From assembly GCF_009765685.1 (NCBI RefSeq), contig NZ_LMUY01000029.1, forward strand, positions 21,226 through 85,225: DNA of 64,000 bases. The letters are read 5' to 3'. Positions 8,803 through 16,379 of this stretch are shown piece after piece. The stretch comes from Acidisphaera sp. L21. GTDB taxonomy: Bacteria > Pseudomonadota > Alphaproteobacteria > Acetobacterales > Acetobacteraceae. The translations under genes and the position numbers were made by a program. A model generated the notes under the pieces. The model was given only the letters and a program-made list of their open reading frames with translations, did no database searches and was not told where the DNA came from. Within the stretch, counting starts at the first letter, position 1, and each line of letters starts with the position of its first letter.

Positions 8803-9469
8803 TCAGATGGCTCTTAGCTTACATTACTATGCGATGATGACGGCGATCCGATCAAACTACGAAGACCGGGCGATAGATTGACGGTTCCGGACCTATGCTG
8901 CTATGTGCCAGTTACAGAGGATCGTTAGTCCGCTTACGGCCAACATACTCTAGATTTAGAGCCTTCCCCGTTTTAGTCTCGTAAGGTGATTTCGGTCTGA
9001 TATTTTAAAAGATTAAATTGAAGACTGTTTGGTTATTTTATTTCGACTTCTGTGATGATTCGTTACTTACGCGCCAAATCAACATAAATGCCTTAAATCC
9101 GCACAAGTTCTAACGAAGCGTTGCAAAATGGTAAAAAAGTCTTGTTTTTTGAGAAGAATTTCTGTATATGATCTGGCGTCGTCGCATGACGTGAGGGTCC
9201 ATGATGCGGAATTCAGGACGTGCAGGCGAATCAGGCAGCACCAACGCCCCGCGGGACATCTTTGCCTCGCACCAGCGATGGTTGCGCCGTATCGTTAAAT
9301 GCGAGCGGCGACGCATCGAGCCTACCTCTCGTCAGACGGCAACATGGCTCAACCCTTGTGCGTCCGGGTAGCTCTGTGCGGACAGACGGGCCGGCCGATG
9401 ACGGGCACATCAGCGACAGACCAAGCTATCGTTTCGTGGGCGGCTATCGTTATGTGGGCGTCATAAGAC
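8803..9469. other. AT-rich gene-free region ahead of the polysaccharide genes
   Basis: About 670 bp without a convincing gene. Between roughly 8940 and 9175 the sequence is clearly richer in A+T than anything else nearby, with runs such as TATTTTAAAAG and ATTTTATTTCG. It contains an inverted repeat, CTCTA-N4-TAGAG, at 8948-8961. Downstream of about 9175 base composition returns to high GC and forms a long untranslated leader before the sugar transferase. An open frame at 9220-9501 has no ribosome site, overlaps the next gene and is probably not real. The AT-rich block looks like a regulatory region. Confidence 0.6.
9142..9170 (+). promoter_or_regulatory. candidate sigma-70 promoter for the polysaccharide genes
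   Basis: TTGTTT at 9142-9147 and TATATG at 9165-9170 are separated by 17 bp, in a region much poorer in GC than its surroundings. Immediately upstream an A-run and a T-run (A6 at 9133-9138, T6 at 9145-9150) can pair. If used, the transcript would have a leader of about 290 nt before the sugar transferase start at 9470. This is a pattern match only. Confidence 0.4.
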
Positions 9470-10129
9470 ATGTCACACCTCGCTGCACCAATGGTTGCTG
9501 AGCGTAATACCGCACACGTCGCGGGCCGGGCGGTCAAATGGATGCTGGATCATATCATCGCGGCCGTCGTCCTGATCCTGATCTTCCCGCTGTTGTTCGT
9601 CGTCTCGCTGCTGGTGTGCATGGATGGCGGACCAGTGATTTTCGGCCACCGCCGCGTGGGATTGGGCGGGCAGCCGTTCCGGTGCCTGAAGTTCCGGACC
9701 ATGGTGATGGACAGCGCTGCCGTGCTTGCCCGCACGTTGGCCGAAGACCCCGACGCCGCCGCCGAATGGGCTGAGAACCACAAGCTGCGCAATGACCCGC
9801 GCGTCACCCGGGTTGGACGGTTTCTGCGTGTCACGAGCCTCGACGAACTGCCGCAATTGTTCAACGTGCTGCGCGGGGAAATGAGCCTGGTTGGTCCGCG
9901 CCCGATCGTGCAGGAAGAGGTCGTGCGTTATGGCCAGGACATCGAGTATTACTACCGGGTCAAGCCTGGCCTGACGGGGCTGTGGCAGGTGAGCGGGCGC
10001 AGCGACACATCGTATCGCGAGCGGGTTGCGTTCGACGTCGCCTACGTCAAAAAGTGGTCGCTATGGCAGGATCTGTGGATCCTGGTGAAGACGGTCCAGG
10101 TCATCGTCATGCGCGAAGGCTCGGTCTGA
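9470..10129 (+). CDS. polyprenyl-phosphate sugar-1-phosphate transferase (ExoY/WcaJ type)
   Basis: A bacterial sugar transferase of 219 residues that would start a surface polysaccharide repeat unit by moving a sugar-1-phosphate from a nucleotide sugar to undecaprenyl phosphate. One membrane helix near residues 26-48 is followed by the conserved KFRTMVMDSA, RVGRFLRVTSLDELPQLFNV, MSLVGPRP and PGLTGLWQVSGRS segments. The length fits the short ExoY form without the extra N-terminal helices of WcaJ. It heads a group with two GT4 enzymes. Whether glucose or galactose phosphate is used cannot be read. Confidence 0.93.
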   Translation: MSHLAAPMVAERNTAHVAGRAVKWMLDHIIAAVVLILIFPLLFVVSLLVCMDGGPVIFGHRRVGLGGQPFRCLKFRTMVMDSAAVLARTLAEDPDAAAEWAENHKLRNDPRVTRVGRFLRVTSLDELPQLFNVLRGEMSLVGPRPIVQEEVVRYGQDIEYYYRVKPGLTGLWQVSGRSDTSYRERVAFDVAYVKKWSLWQDLWILVKTVQVIVMREGSV

Positions 10130-10188
10130 GGCGCCTTTGCCCGGCATCGCCAGCGCCATGAGCGGCTGGCCGTAAGGATCATGGACGC

Positions 10189-11331
10189 GTGAAAGTCGCC
10201 ATCATACACGAGTGGCTGGAGACATTCGCCGGGTCGGAGCGAGTGGTCGCCGAACTGCTTGAATGCTTCCCGGACGCCGATGTGTTCGTCCTGGTGGATT
10301 TCATGCCGGAAGAGGCGCGTGGCTTTCTGAAGGGGCGCAGGGTCCGCACGTCGTTCATCCAGAAACTGCCGTTCGCCCGCAGCCGCTTCCGGCATTACCT
10401 GGGACTGATGCCGATCGCGGTCGAGCAATTCGACCTCAGCCTGTACGACCTCGTGATTTCCAGTTCCCATGCCGTGGCCAAGGGGGTGATCACCGGGCCG
10501 GACCAGGTGCATGTCAGCTACGTCCATTCCCCCATGCGGTGGGCGTGGGACATGCAGGGCCAGTATCTGCGCCAGACCGGGATGGAGCGGGGGTTGAAAT
10601 CCATTTACCTGCGGTGGCTGCTGCACCGGATGCGGCTGTGGGATGTGCGGACCGCGCATGGTGTGGACGTGTTCGTTGCCAACTCCCGCTACGTCGCGCG
10701 GCGCATTCGCAAAGTGTATGGGCGCGACGCCATCGTCGTGCCGCCGCCGGTGGATGTGGACCGGTTCACGCTGAGCCTGGCGCATGGCGATGCTTATCTC
10801 GTCGCGTCCCGAATGGCGCCCTACAAGCGGATCGATCTGGTGGTGGAGGCGTTTACGCACATGCCGGACCGGCAACTCGTCGTCATCGGCGATGGGTCGG
10901 AGCGGGCGAGCGTGGTGGCGGCCGCCAACAAGGCGCCGAACATCACCTTCCTGGGCGCTGTGTCCACGGGAGACCTGGTGCAGGCGATGGGACAGGCCCG
11001 GGCGTTCATCTTTCCGGCCGAGGAGGATTTCGGCATTACCATGGTGGAGGCGCAGGCGTGCGGCACGCCCGTCATCGCGTTCGGCCGCGGTGGCGCCCTG
11101 GACATCGTGCTGCGCGACGGCGGTGAGCCCACTGGATACGTGTTCGACGAGCAGACGCCGCAAGCCATCGTTGCCGCCGTGGCCGAGTTCGAGCGGATCG
11201 AGGCGACGATCTCGCCCGAGAACTGCCGTCGCAACGCGGTGCGGTTCAGCCGCCAGATGTTTCGCACCCGCATGATGGCCGTCATCGATGGAGCGCTGCA
11301 TCCGGGTGAGCCGCAGCGCCGTGCCGCCTAG
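10189..11331 (+). CDS. GT4 family glycosyltransferase
   Basis: A 380-residue retaining glycosyltransferase with the GT-B fold. The N-terminal acceptor domain begins with MKVAIIHEWLETFAGSERVV. The C-terminal nucleotide-sugar domain carries YLVASRMAPYKRIDLVVEAF and the E-x7-E motif in EEDFGITMVEAQACGTPVIA. The GTG start has AAGGA about 10 nt upstream. It follows the sugar transferase by 59 bp and overlaps the next GT4 gene, so it very likely adds a sugar to the lipid-linked repeat unit. Its N-terminal region resembles WbaZ-type mannosyltransferases, but donor sugar is an inference. Confidence 0.9.
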   Translation: MKVAIIHEWLETFAGSERVVAELLECFPDADVFVLVDFMPEEARGFLKGRRVRTSFIQKLPFARSRFRHYLGLMPIAVEQFDLSLYDLVISSSHAVAKGVITGPDQVHVSYVHSPMRWAWDMQGQYLRQTGMERGLKSIYLRWLLHRMRLWDVRTAHGVDVFVANSRYVARRIRKVYGRDAIVVPPPVDVDRFTLSLAHGDAYLVASRMAPYKRIDLVVEAFTHMPDRQLVVIGDGSERASVVAAANKAPNITFLGAVSTGDLVQAMGQARAFIFPAEEDFGITMVEAQACGTPVIAFGRGGALDIVLRDGGEPTGYVFDEQTPQAIVAAVAEFERIEATISPENCRRNAVRFSRQMFRTRMMAVIDGALHPGEPQRRAA

Positions 11332-12394
11332 GCCCGACCTGTTTTTCAACGGCCGGTTCGTCGCGCAGTCGCTGACCGGGGTGCAGCGCTTTGCGACGGA
11401 GATGATCCTGGGGCTGGGCACCCTGCCCGGCTGGGACGCGACGTTGCTGACGCCGCCGCTGACGGAGGTGCCGCGGTTCGCCGGGTTTCGTGTGCTGCCG
11501 GTGGGCGGGCATGGCGGGCAGCGCTGGGAACAGTTCGCGTTGACCAGGGCGGCGGGCGGTGGGTTGCTGGTGAATTTGGGCAATACCGGGCCGTTGCGGC
11601 AGCGGCGGCAGATCGTGGTGATCCATGATGCGGGGGTGTTCTCGACCCCGGACTCCTACAGCCTGCAGTTCCGCCCCTGGTACAAATTGCTGCACCGTCT
11701 GCTGGCCCGGCGTGCCAAGATCGTCACCGTGTCCGAGTTTGCGCGCAACGACCTAGCGGCACGTCTGCACCTGGACCCGGCGGCGATCGAGACGGTGCCG
11801 GAGGGAGCGGAGCATATCCTGCGTGCGCCAGCCGACCCCGCGGTACTGGCGGCGCACGGGTTGATGCCGGGCCGCTACGTGCTGGCGGTGGGCAGTCTGG
11901 CGCCGCACAAGAATTTGGCCGCCCTGTCGCAGACCGCGATCGCGCTGGCAGAACGCGGGCTGGAACTTGCGATTACGGGTGGGCTGGATGCCAAGGTGTT
12001 CGCCGCCGGGCGAGCGGCCCTGCCGCAGCCTGCGCGCTACCTCGGGCGGGTGGGCGATGCGGAATTGCGAGCGTTGTATGAGAACGCCGCGTGTTTCGTG
12101 TTTCCCTCGCGCTACGAAGGGTTCGGACTGCCCGCGGTGGAGGCGATGGCGTGTGGATGCCCGGTGGCGGCGTCCAAGGCCGGATCGCTGCCGGAGATTT
12201 GCGAGGACGCCGCGGTCTATTTCGACCCGCGCGACCCGGACGACATCGCCGACATCGTGTGCCGCGTGGTCGATACGCCGATGCTGAGCACGGAGTTGCG
12301 GCGCAAGGGGCTGCTGCAGGTGCGCCGATACACTTGGAACGCCGCGGCCCGGCGCCTGTCGCAGATCATCGAGGCGCAGCGACGCATCGACTGA
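11288..12394 (+). CDS. GT4 family glycosyltransferase
   Basis: A second GT4 enzyme of up to 368 residues. It has the acceptor-domain start LFFNGRFVAQSLTGVQRFA, the donor-domain segment YVLAVGSLAPHKNLAAL and the E-x7-E motif in RYEGFGLPAVEAMACGCPV. Its longest frame overlaps the preceding gene by 44 bp. GTG codons at 11306 and 11321 would put the family's conserved N-terminus closer to residue 1 and may be the true start. Same transcription unit as the sugar transferase and first GT4; a role in the same polysaccharide is inferred. The facing flippase gene ends only 8 bp away. Confidence 0.88.
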   Translation: MERCIRVSRSAVPPRPDLFFNGRFVAQSLTGVQRFATEMILGLGTLPGWDATLLTPPLTEVPRFAGFRVLPVGGHGGQRWEQFALTRAAGGGLLVNLGNTGPLRQRRQIVVIHDAGVFSTPDSYSLQFRPWYKLLHRLLARRAKIVTVSEFARNDLAARLHLDPAAIETVPEGAEHILRAPADPAVLAAHGLMPGRYVLAVGSLAPHKNLAALSQTAIALAERGLELAITGGLDAKVFAAGRAALPQPARYLGRVGDAELRALYENAACFVFPSRYEGFGLPAVEAMACGCPVAASKAGSLPEICEDAAVYFDPRDPDDIADIVCRVVDTPMLSTELRRKGLLQVRRYTWNAAARRLSQIIEAQRRID

Positions 12395-12402
12395 GGCGGC
12401 GC

Positions 12403-13821
12403 CTACGTCATGCCACGGATCGGACTCAGCAGCGTCGTCATGCGGGCGGCGGCGGCCACGCATAGCAGCCAGACGGCGCCGGATACGCCGATCGCAGCGG
12501 CGACCCGAATGCTGGGGGCGTAGCCCTGGACGGCGGCGCTGGCCAGTAGCGACGCCACCACTGCGATGGCGGTGCCGAATGCGGGCGGGATCAGCACCTG
12601 CACCAGCTTGGCCACGCTGAGCGACGTCTCGCTGAGGCAGATGCGGATGGAGATGGCGGCGCTTGCCAGGCCGATGACCACCTGGGACACGCCGCCGCCG
12701 ATCGCACCGAAATGAGCGAAGATCAAGAACGCGACGATCGCCATGACGGCCAGCACGCTGCGGATGCGGAACACCAGCCCGGCGCGGTTGCGGATGCCCA
12801 GCAGCGGCTCGAAAAACTGCTCGAACACCAGCAGGGTGCGGGCGATCGCGATCAGCACGATGACGGGGGCGGCGTCCAGCCAGGCGGAGCCGGCCAGCAA
12901 TTCGATGAGGCCGTGGCTGAGCGTGGCGATGCCGAGCAGGCTGGGCCAGACGATCAACGCCACCACCTGCAGCAGACCGGCCCATATTCGTGTGCGCGCG
13001 CTGATGTCCTCACCATGGCCCGAGAGCGACACCCAGGCTTGTTTGGACACGGGGGCGTAGAACATGTCGCACACGCCGTTGACGATGCGGTTGGCGAAGC
13101 GGTACGAGGCGGTGGCGGCCGGGCCGGCGAAGAAACCCAGCAGCAGGTCGGGTGCGTACATCCCGCCCATGGCGACGAGGCGGCTGGCGTTGATGCGGTT
13201 GGCGAAGCGCAACACGACATGTGCCATGGCCCGGTCGAACCGCATGCGCGGCAGGCGCCGGGTCAGCGCCGTGTTCAGCGTCGCCGCCATGGTGAGTTGC
13301 ACGTAGCGATAGATGACGAACGACCAGACGCCAAGGCCGCCGCGGAAGCACAGTAGCGCCACGGTGCAGGCCATCACCTCCGACACGATGCTGAGCACGT
13401 AGTATGGGCCTAAGCGGGCGCGCTGCAGCAACACCGCCTCCGACCAGCTGACGAAGCCGGCCAGGGTGGTGCTGGGGGCGAGCGCCAACATCAGGTACAG
13501 CACTTCGGGGAGCCCGGTGCCGTAGCCGAGAAGCGGGGCGAGGATGAAGATCAGCACGCTGCCGATGACGCCGATCGCCAGGTTGATCCAGAATGGCGTG
13601 TCCAGATCGGCGTCGGTGCCGCGGTCCTTCACCACGTAGTCGTAGACGCCGCCCCATTGCACGGCCTGCGCGATCACCACGAAGACGCTGGCGATGGCGT
13701 AGATGCCGAACTGTTCCTGCCCCAGCACACGCGCGGCGATGATGGAGACGACGAGCGCCGTCACCTGGCTGGCGCCGCGTGCGACCACCCCCAGGCCGAA
13801 CGCCCCCAGCATGCGCTTCAT
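12403..13821 (-). CDS. Wzx-like oligosaccharide flippase (MOP superfamily)
   Basis: A 472-residue polytopic inner-membrane protein with about 12-14 hydrophobic helices and the N-terminal GVVARGASQVTALVVSIIAARVLGQEQFGIYA pattern, split here by family signatures GASQ and R-V-L-G-x-E-Q-F-G, typical of the polysaccharide transporter family. It should flip lipid-linked repeat units to the periplasm. It is convergent with the sugar transferase and GT4 genes, and is the only flippase candidate in the window. No polymerase (Wzy) or chain-length regulator is visible next to it. Confidence 0.86.
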   Translation of the reverse strand: MKRMLGAFGLGVVARGASQVTALVVSIIAARVLGQEQFGIYAIASVFVVIAQAVQWGGVYDYVVKDRGTDADLDTPFWINLAIGVIGSVLIFILAPLLGYGTGLPEVLYLMLALAPSTTLAGFVSWSEAVLLQRARLGPYYVLSIVSEVMACTVALLCFRGGLGVWSFVIYRYVQLTMAATLNTALTRRLPRMRFDRAMAHVVLRFANRINASRLVAMGGMYAPDLLLGFFAGPAATASYRFANRIVNGVCDMFYAPVSKQAWVSLSGHGEDISARTRIWAGLLQVVALIVWPSLLGIATLSHGLIELLAGSAWLDAAPVIVLIAIARTLLVFEQFFEPLLGIRNRAGLVFRIRSVLAVMAIVAFLIFAHFGAIGGGVSQVVIGLASAAISIRICLSETSLSVAKLVQVLIPPAFGTAIAVVASLLASAAVQGYAPSIRVAAAIGVSGAVWLLCVAAAARMTTLLSPIRGMT

Positions 13822-13842
13822 GGCGTGATGTTTGGCAGCAGC

Positions 13843-14757
13843 TTAGACGGCAGGCGCCGGTCCCGCCTGCTCCTTGCACCAGCGCGCGACTTGCTCGTGC
13901 GTGGCGAACCAGCAGCCGCCTTTGTCCTTGGCGTGCTGGATTACTTGCTCGGCCACCTTGATGCGGCTGCGGTGGCCGCTGATGTGCGGGTGCATCGTCA
14001 GCAGGAACAGGCCGCCCTCGTCCCAGGCGCCGTCCAGTTCGGAGATGAAGATCTCGGCCACGGCAGAGGGCGGCGTGTACGGGCGCAGGGCGGAGAAGCG
14101 CATGAAGTTCCAGTAGACGGCGTCGTCGCGGATCCATTCGGGCGGGAGTTCGACCACGCCAGTGGGCGCGCCGCCATCCAGCAATTCGTAGGCGTCGTCA
14201 TCGGCCATCAGGCTGCTGTCGTAGAGCAGGCCGAGTTCGCGGATGATGCCCATGGTGTTGACGCTGAAATCCCAGGACGCGGTGCGGATGCCGACCGAGC
14301 GCTTGCCCGCGAGCTTCTCCAGCACGTCGGCGGCGCGGAAGGTCAGGTCGCGTTCGACGCCGGGGGGTAGTGCGGTGTTGGCCTCGTGGATCCAGGAGTG
14401 GATGCCGATCTCGTGGCCCTCGGCTGCGACGGCGCGCACTTCGTCCGGGTATAACAGGGCGGAGACGGCCGGGTAGAAGAACGAGGCTGGGATTCCGTGT
14501 TTGGCCAGCATTGCGCGAATGCGCGGCATGCCCTGGCGATGACCATACTGGCCCTGGCTGATGCGCATCGGGCTCTCGTCGCCGTCGCGCAGGGGGATGG
14601 TGTCGTGGTCGGCGTCAAACGACAGGGCGACGGCGCAGCGGGCGCCGCCGGGCCATGTGGTGGGGCGCAGGCTGCGGCCGGCGCGGGCGCGACCGGTGAT
14701 TTCGCGCCAGGTCGGCTCCGGCCACTGCCAGGGCTCGCCGTCCGGATGTTTGGTCAA
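13843..14757 (-). CDS. polysaccharide deacetylase-fold hydrolase (PuuE/PgdA-like)
   Basis: A 304-residue NodB-fold protein of the carbohydrate esterase 4 family. Motif 1 appears as LSFDAD (residues about 45-50) and motif 2 as HEIGIHSWIHE (H120 and H124), which together give the usual Asp-His-His metal site. No signal peptide is visible, so it should be cytosolic, more like allantoinase PuuE or the PgdA-like cyclic-imidase group than a cell-wall deacetylase. It starts at TTG overlapping the stop of the hydantoinase B gene (TTGA). The coupling to hydantoinase subunits supports a role in opening cyclic amides, but that is inference. Confidence 0.82.
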   Translation of the reverse strand: MTKHPDGEPWQWPEPTWREITGRARAGRSLRPTTWPGGARCAVALSFDADHDTIPLRDGDESPMRISQGQYGHRQGMPRIRAMLAKHGIPASFFYPAVSALLYPDEVRAVAAEGHEIGIHSWIHEANTALPPGVERDLTFRAADVLEKLAGKRSVGIRTASWDFSVNTMGIIRELGLLYDSSLMADDDAYELLDGGAPTGVVELPPEWIRDDAVYWNFMRFSALRPYTPPSAVAEIFISELDGAWDEGGLFLLTMHPHISGHRSRIKVAEQVIQHAKDKGGCWFATHEQVARWCKEQAGPAPAV

Positions 14758-16379
14758 TATCCACGTCTCCTATCTCGTTCACGCATCGATGCAGGCCGGT
14801 GTTCGGGCGGCCCGTATCCGCCGCCACCCGGTGTTTGCACCGCGATCTGGTCGCCTGGCGCCAGTTCGTAGCCTTCGCCCTTGGAAAGTTGCGGCGGCAC
14901 GAAGTCCTGGCCACGCAGGGTAAGTTTAATGCGATTCGCGCCGCCCGTCTCGCCTCCTGCGGCGCCGGGCGGGCCGCTGCGGCCGTGATCCATCAGGAAG
15001 GACGCGGTGCCCTCCCCGGCCAGCAGGCGGATGGAATAGTCGAGGCCCAATCCGCCGCGATACTCGCCGTCGCCGGAGGAGCCGTCGCGGAGGGCGTAGC
15101 GTTCGAACAGGATGGGGTAATGTTGTTCCAGCACTTCGACGGGCTGGGTCTTGGAAATGCCGATGGTCGAGGTTCCGTTGCTGATGCCGTCGCCGCCATG
15201 CCAGCCGCCATAACCGCCACCGGTAAAGAAATACATCACGTAGGCGCGATCGAAGCGTGGGTCCCAGCCGCCGAGGGTGAGGTTGCCGGAGGTGCCGGCG
15301 GGCATGCCGAAGAGTTTGTCCGGGATGGCCTGGGCCAAGCACAGGAAGACGGCTTCGGCGATGCGCTGGCTGACCTCGGCGGCGCAACCGGCGACGGGCT
15401 TGGGGTATTGCGCGTCGAGGAAGGTGCCTTCCGGCCGGGCGACCACGAGAGGGCGGAAGCAGCCGGTGTTGATGGGGACGTCGGGGAAGACGTGCTTCAT
15501 CGCCAGCAGGACGGAGGAATGCGTCGTCGCCCAGACGGAGTTCATCGGGCCTTTGCACGGCGGGGACGAGCCGGCGAAGTCGAAGCTGGCGGTGCCGCCC
15601 TCGATGGTGAGGCGCAGTTTGATGTTCAGGGGTCGGTCGACGATGCCGTCGCTGTCGACCACGGCGACGGATTCGTAGGTGCCGTCGGGAATCGCTTCGA
15701 TGTGGGCGCGCATCTGGCGTTCGGAGCGATCGGCGAGTTCGGCCATGGCGTCGCGCACCACGGGCTCGCCCATTTTGGTGAGGAAGGCGTCGAGGCGGCG
15801 TTTGCCGACGCCCAAGGCGCCGAGTTGGGCCTGCATGTCGCCGATGCGCTCGGACGGGACGCGGATGTTGGACAGGACCATGTCGACGATGTCCTGCTGC
15901 ATCTCGCCGGCCTTGAGCAGGCGGACGGGCGGGATGCGCAGGCCCTCCTGATGCACTTCGGTGGCGCGGGAGGAGAAGCCGCCGGGCACCATGCCGCCGA
16001 TGTCGGGCCAGTGCCCGGTGTTGGCCAGCCAGCACCAGAGGCGGCCGTCGCGGAAATAGGGGCGGACCATCTTCACATCCATCAGATGCGTGCCGCCGAG
16101 ATAGGGATCGTTGACCAGGAACACGTCGCCGGGTGCGGGGTCCTTCACGCGGGCGATGACGGCGGCGACGGTGGCCTGCATGACGCCCATGAAGATCGGC
16201 AGGCCCAGATCGCCCTGCGCGATGACGGCGCCGGTCTTGGCGTCGTAGAGGCCGTTGGATCGGTCGAACGCCTCGGAAATGACGGGGGAGAAGGACGCCT
16301 TCTCGTGCACCAGGTCCATTTCGGAGCAGATGTTGCCCAGGCCGTTCTGCACGACCGTCAGCGTGATCGGGTCGATCAT
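14754..16379 (-). CDS. hydantoinase/oxoprolinase subunit B (HyuB family)
   Basis: A 541-residue protein of the hydantoinase B/oxoprolinase family, the partner of HyuA in ATP-dependent opening of 5-membered cyclic amides such as N-methylhydantoin or 5-oxoproline. Typical elements are the start MIDPITLTVVQNGLGNICSEMD, here given only as family signature, the LPIFMGVMQATV region, FLVNDPYLGGTHLMDVK, and Gly-rich FTGGGYGGWHGGDG near the C-terminus. It overlaps hyuA upstream and the deacetylase-fold gene downstream by 4 bp each. The exact substrate is not readable. Confidence 0.92.
   Translation of the reverse strand: MIDPITLTVVQNGLGNICSEMDLVHEKASFSPVISEAFDRSNGLYDAKTGAVIAQGDLGLPIFMGVMQATVAAVIARVKDPAPGDVFLVNDPYLGGTHLMDVKMVRPYFRDGRLWCWLANTGHWPDIGGMVPGGFSSRATEVHQEGLRIPPVRLLKAGEMQQDIVDMVLSNIRVPSERIGDMQAQLGALGVGKRRLDAFLTKMGEPVVRDAMAELADRSERQMRAHIEAIPDGTYESVAVVDSDGIVDRPLNIKLRLTIEGGTASFDFAGSSPPCKGPMNSVWATTHSSVLLAMKHVFPDVPINTGCFRPLVVARPEGTFLDAQYPKPVAGCAAEVSQRIAEAVFLCLAQAIPDKLFGMPAGTSGNLTLGGWDPRFDRAYVMYFFTGGGYGGWHGGDGISNGTSTIGISKTQPVEVLEQHYPILFERYALRDGSSGDGEYRGGLGLDYSIRLLAGEGTASFLMDHGRSGPPGAAGGETGGANRIKLTLRGQDFVPPQLSKGEGYELAPGDQIAVQTPGGGGYGPPEHRPASMRERDRRRGY

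Noticed and set aside
9220..9501. Short open frame in the leader of the sugar transferase gene
   Set aside because: No ribosome site, overlaps the real gene, unlike known proteins; more likely leader RNA.
10042..11583. Long minus-strand open frame opposite the GT4 genes
   Set aside because: Arg/His/Pro-rich composition typical of a shadow frame; the plus-strand GT4 enzymes explain the region.
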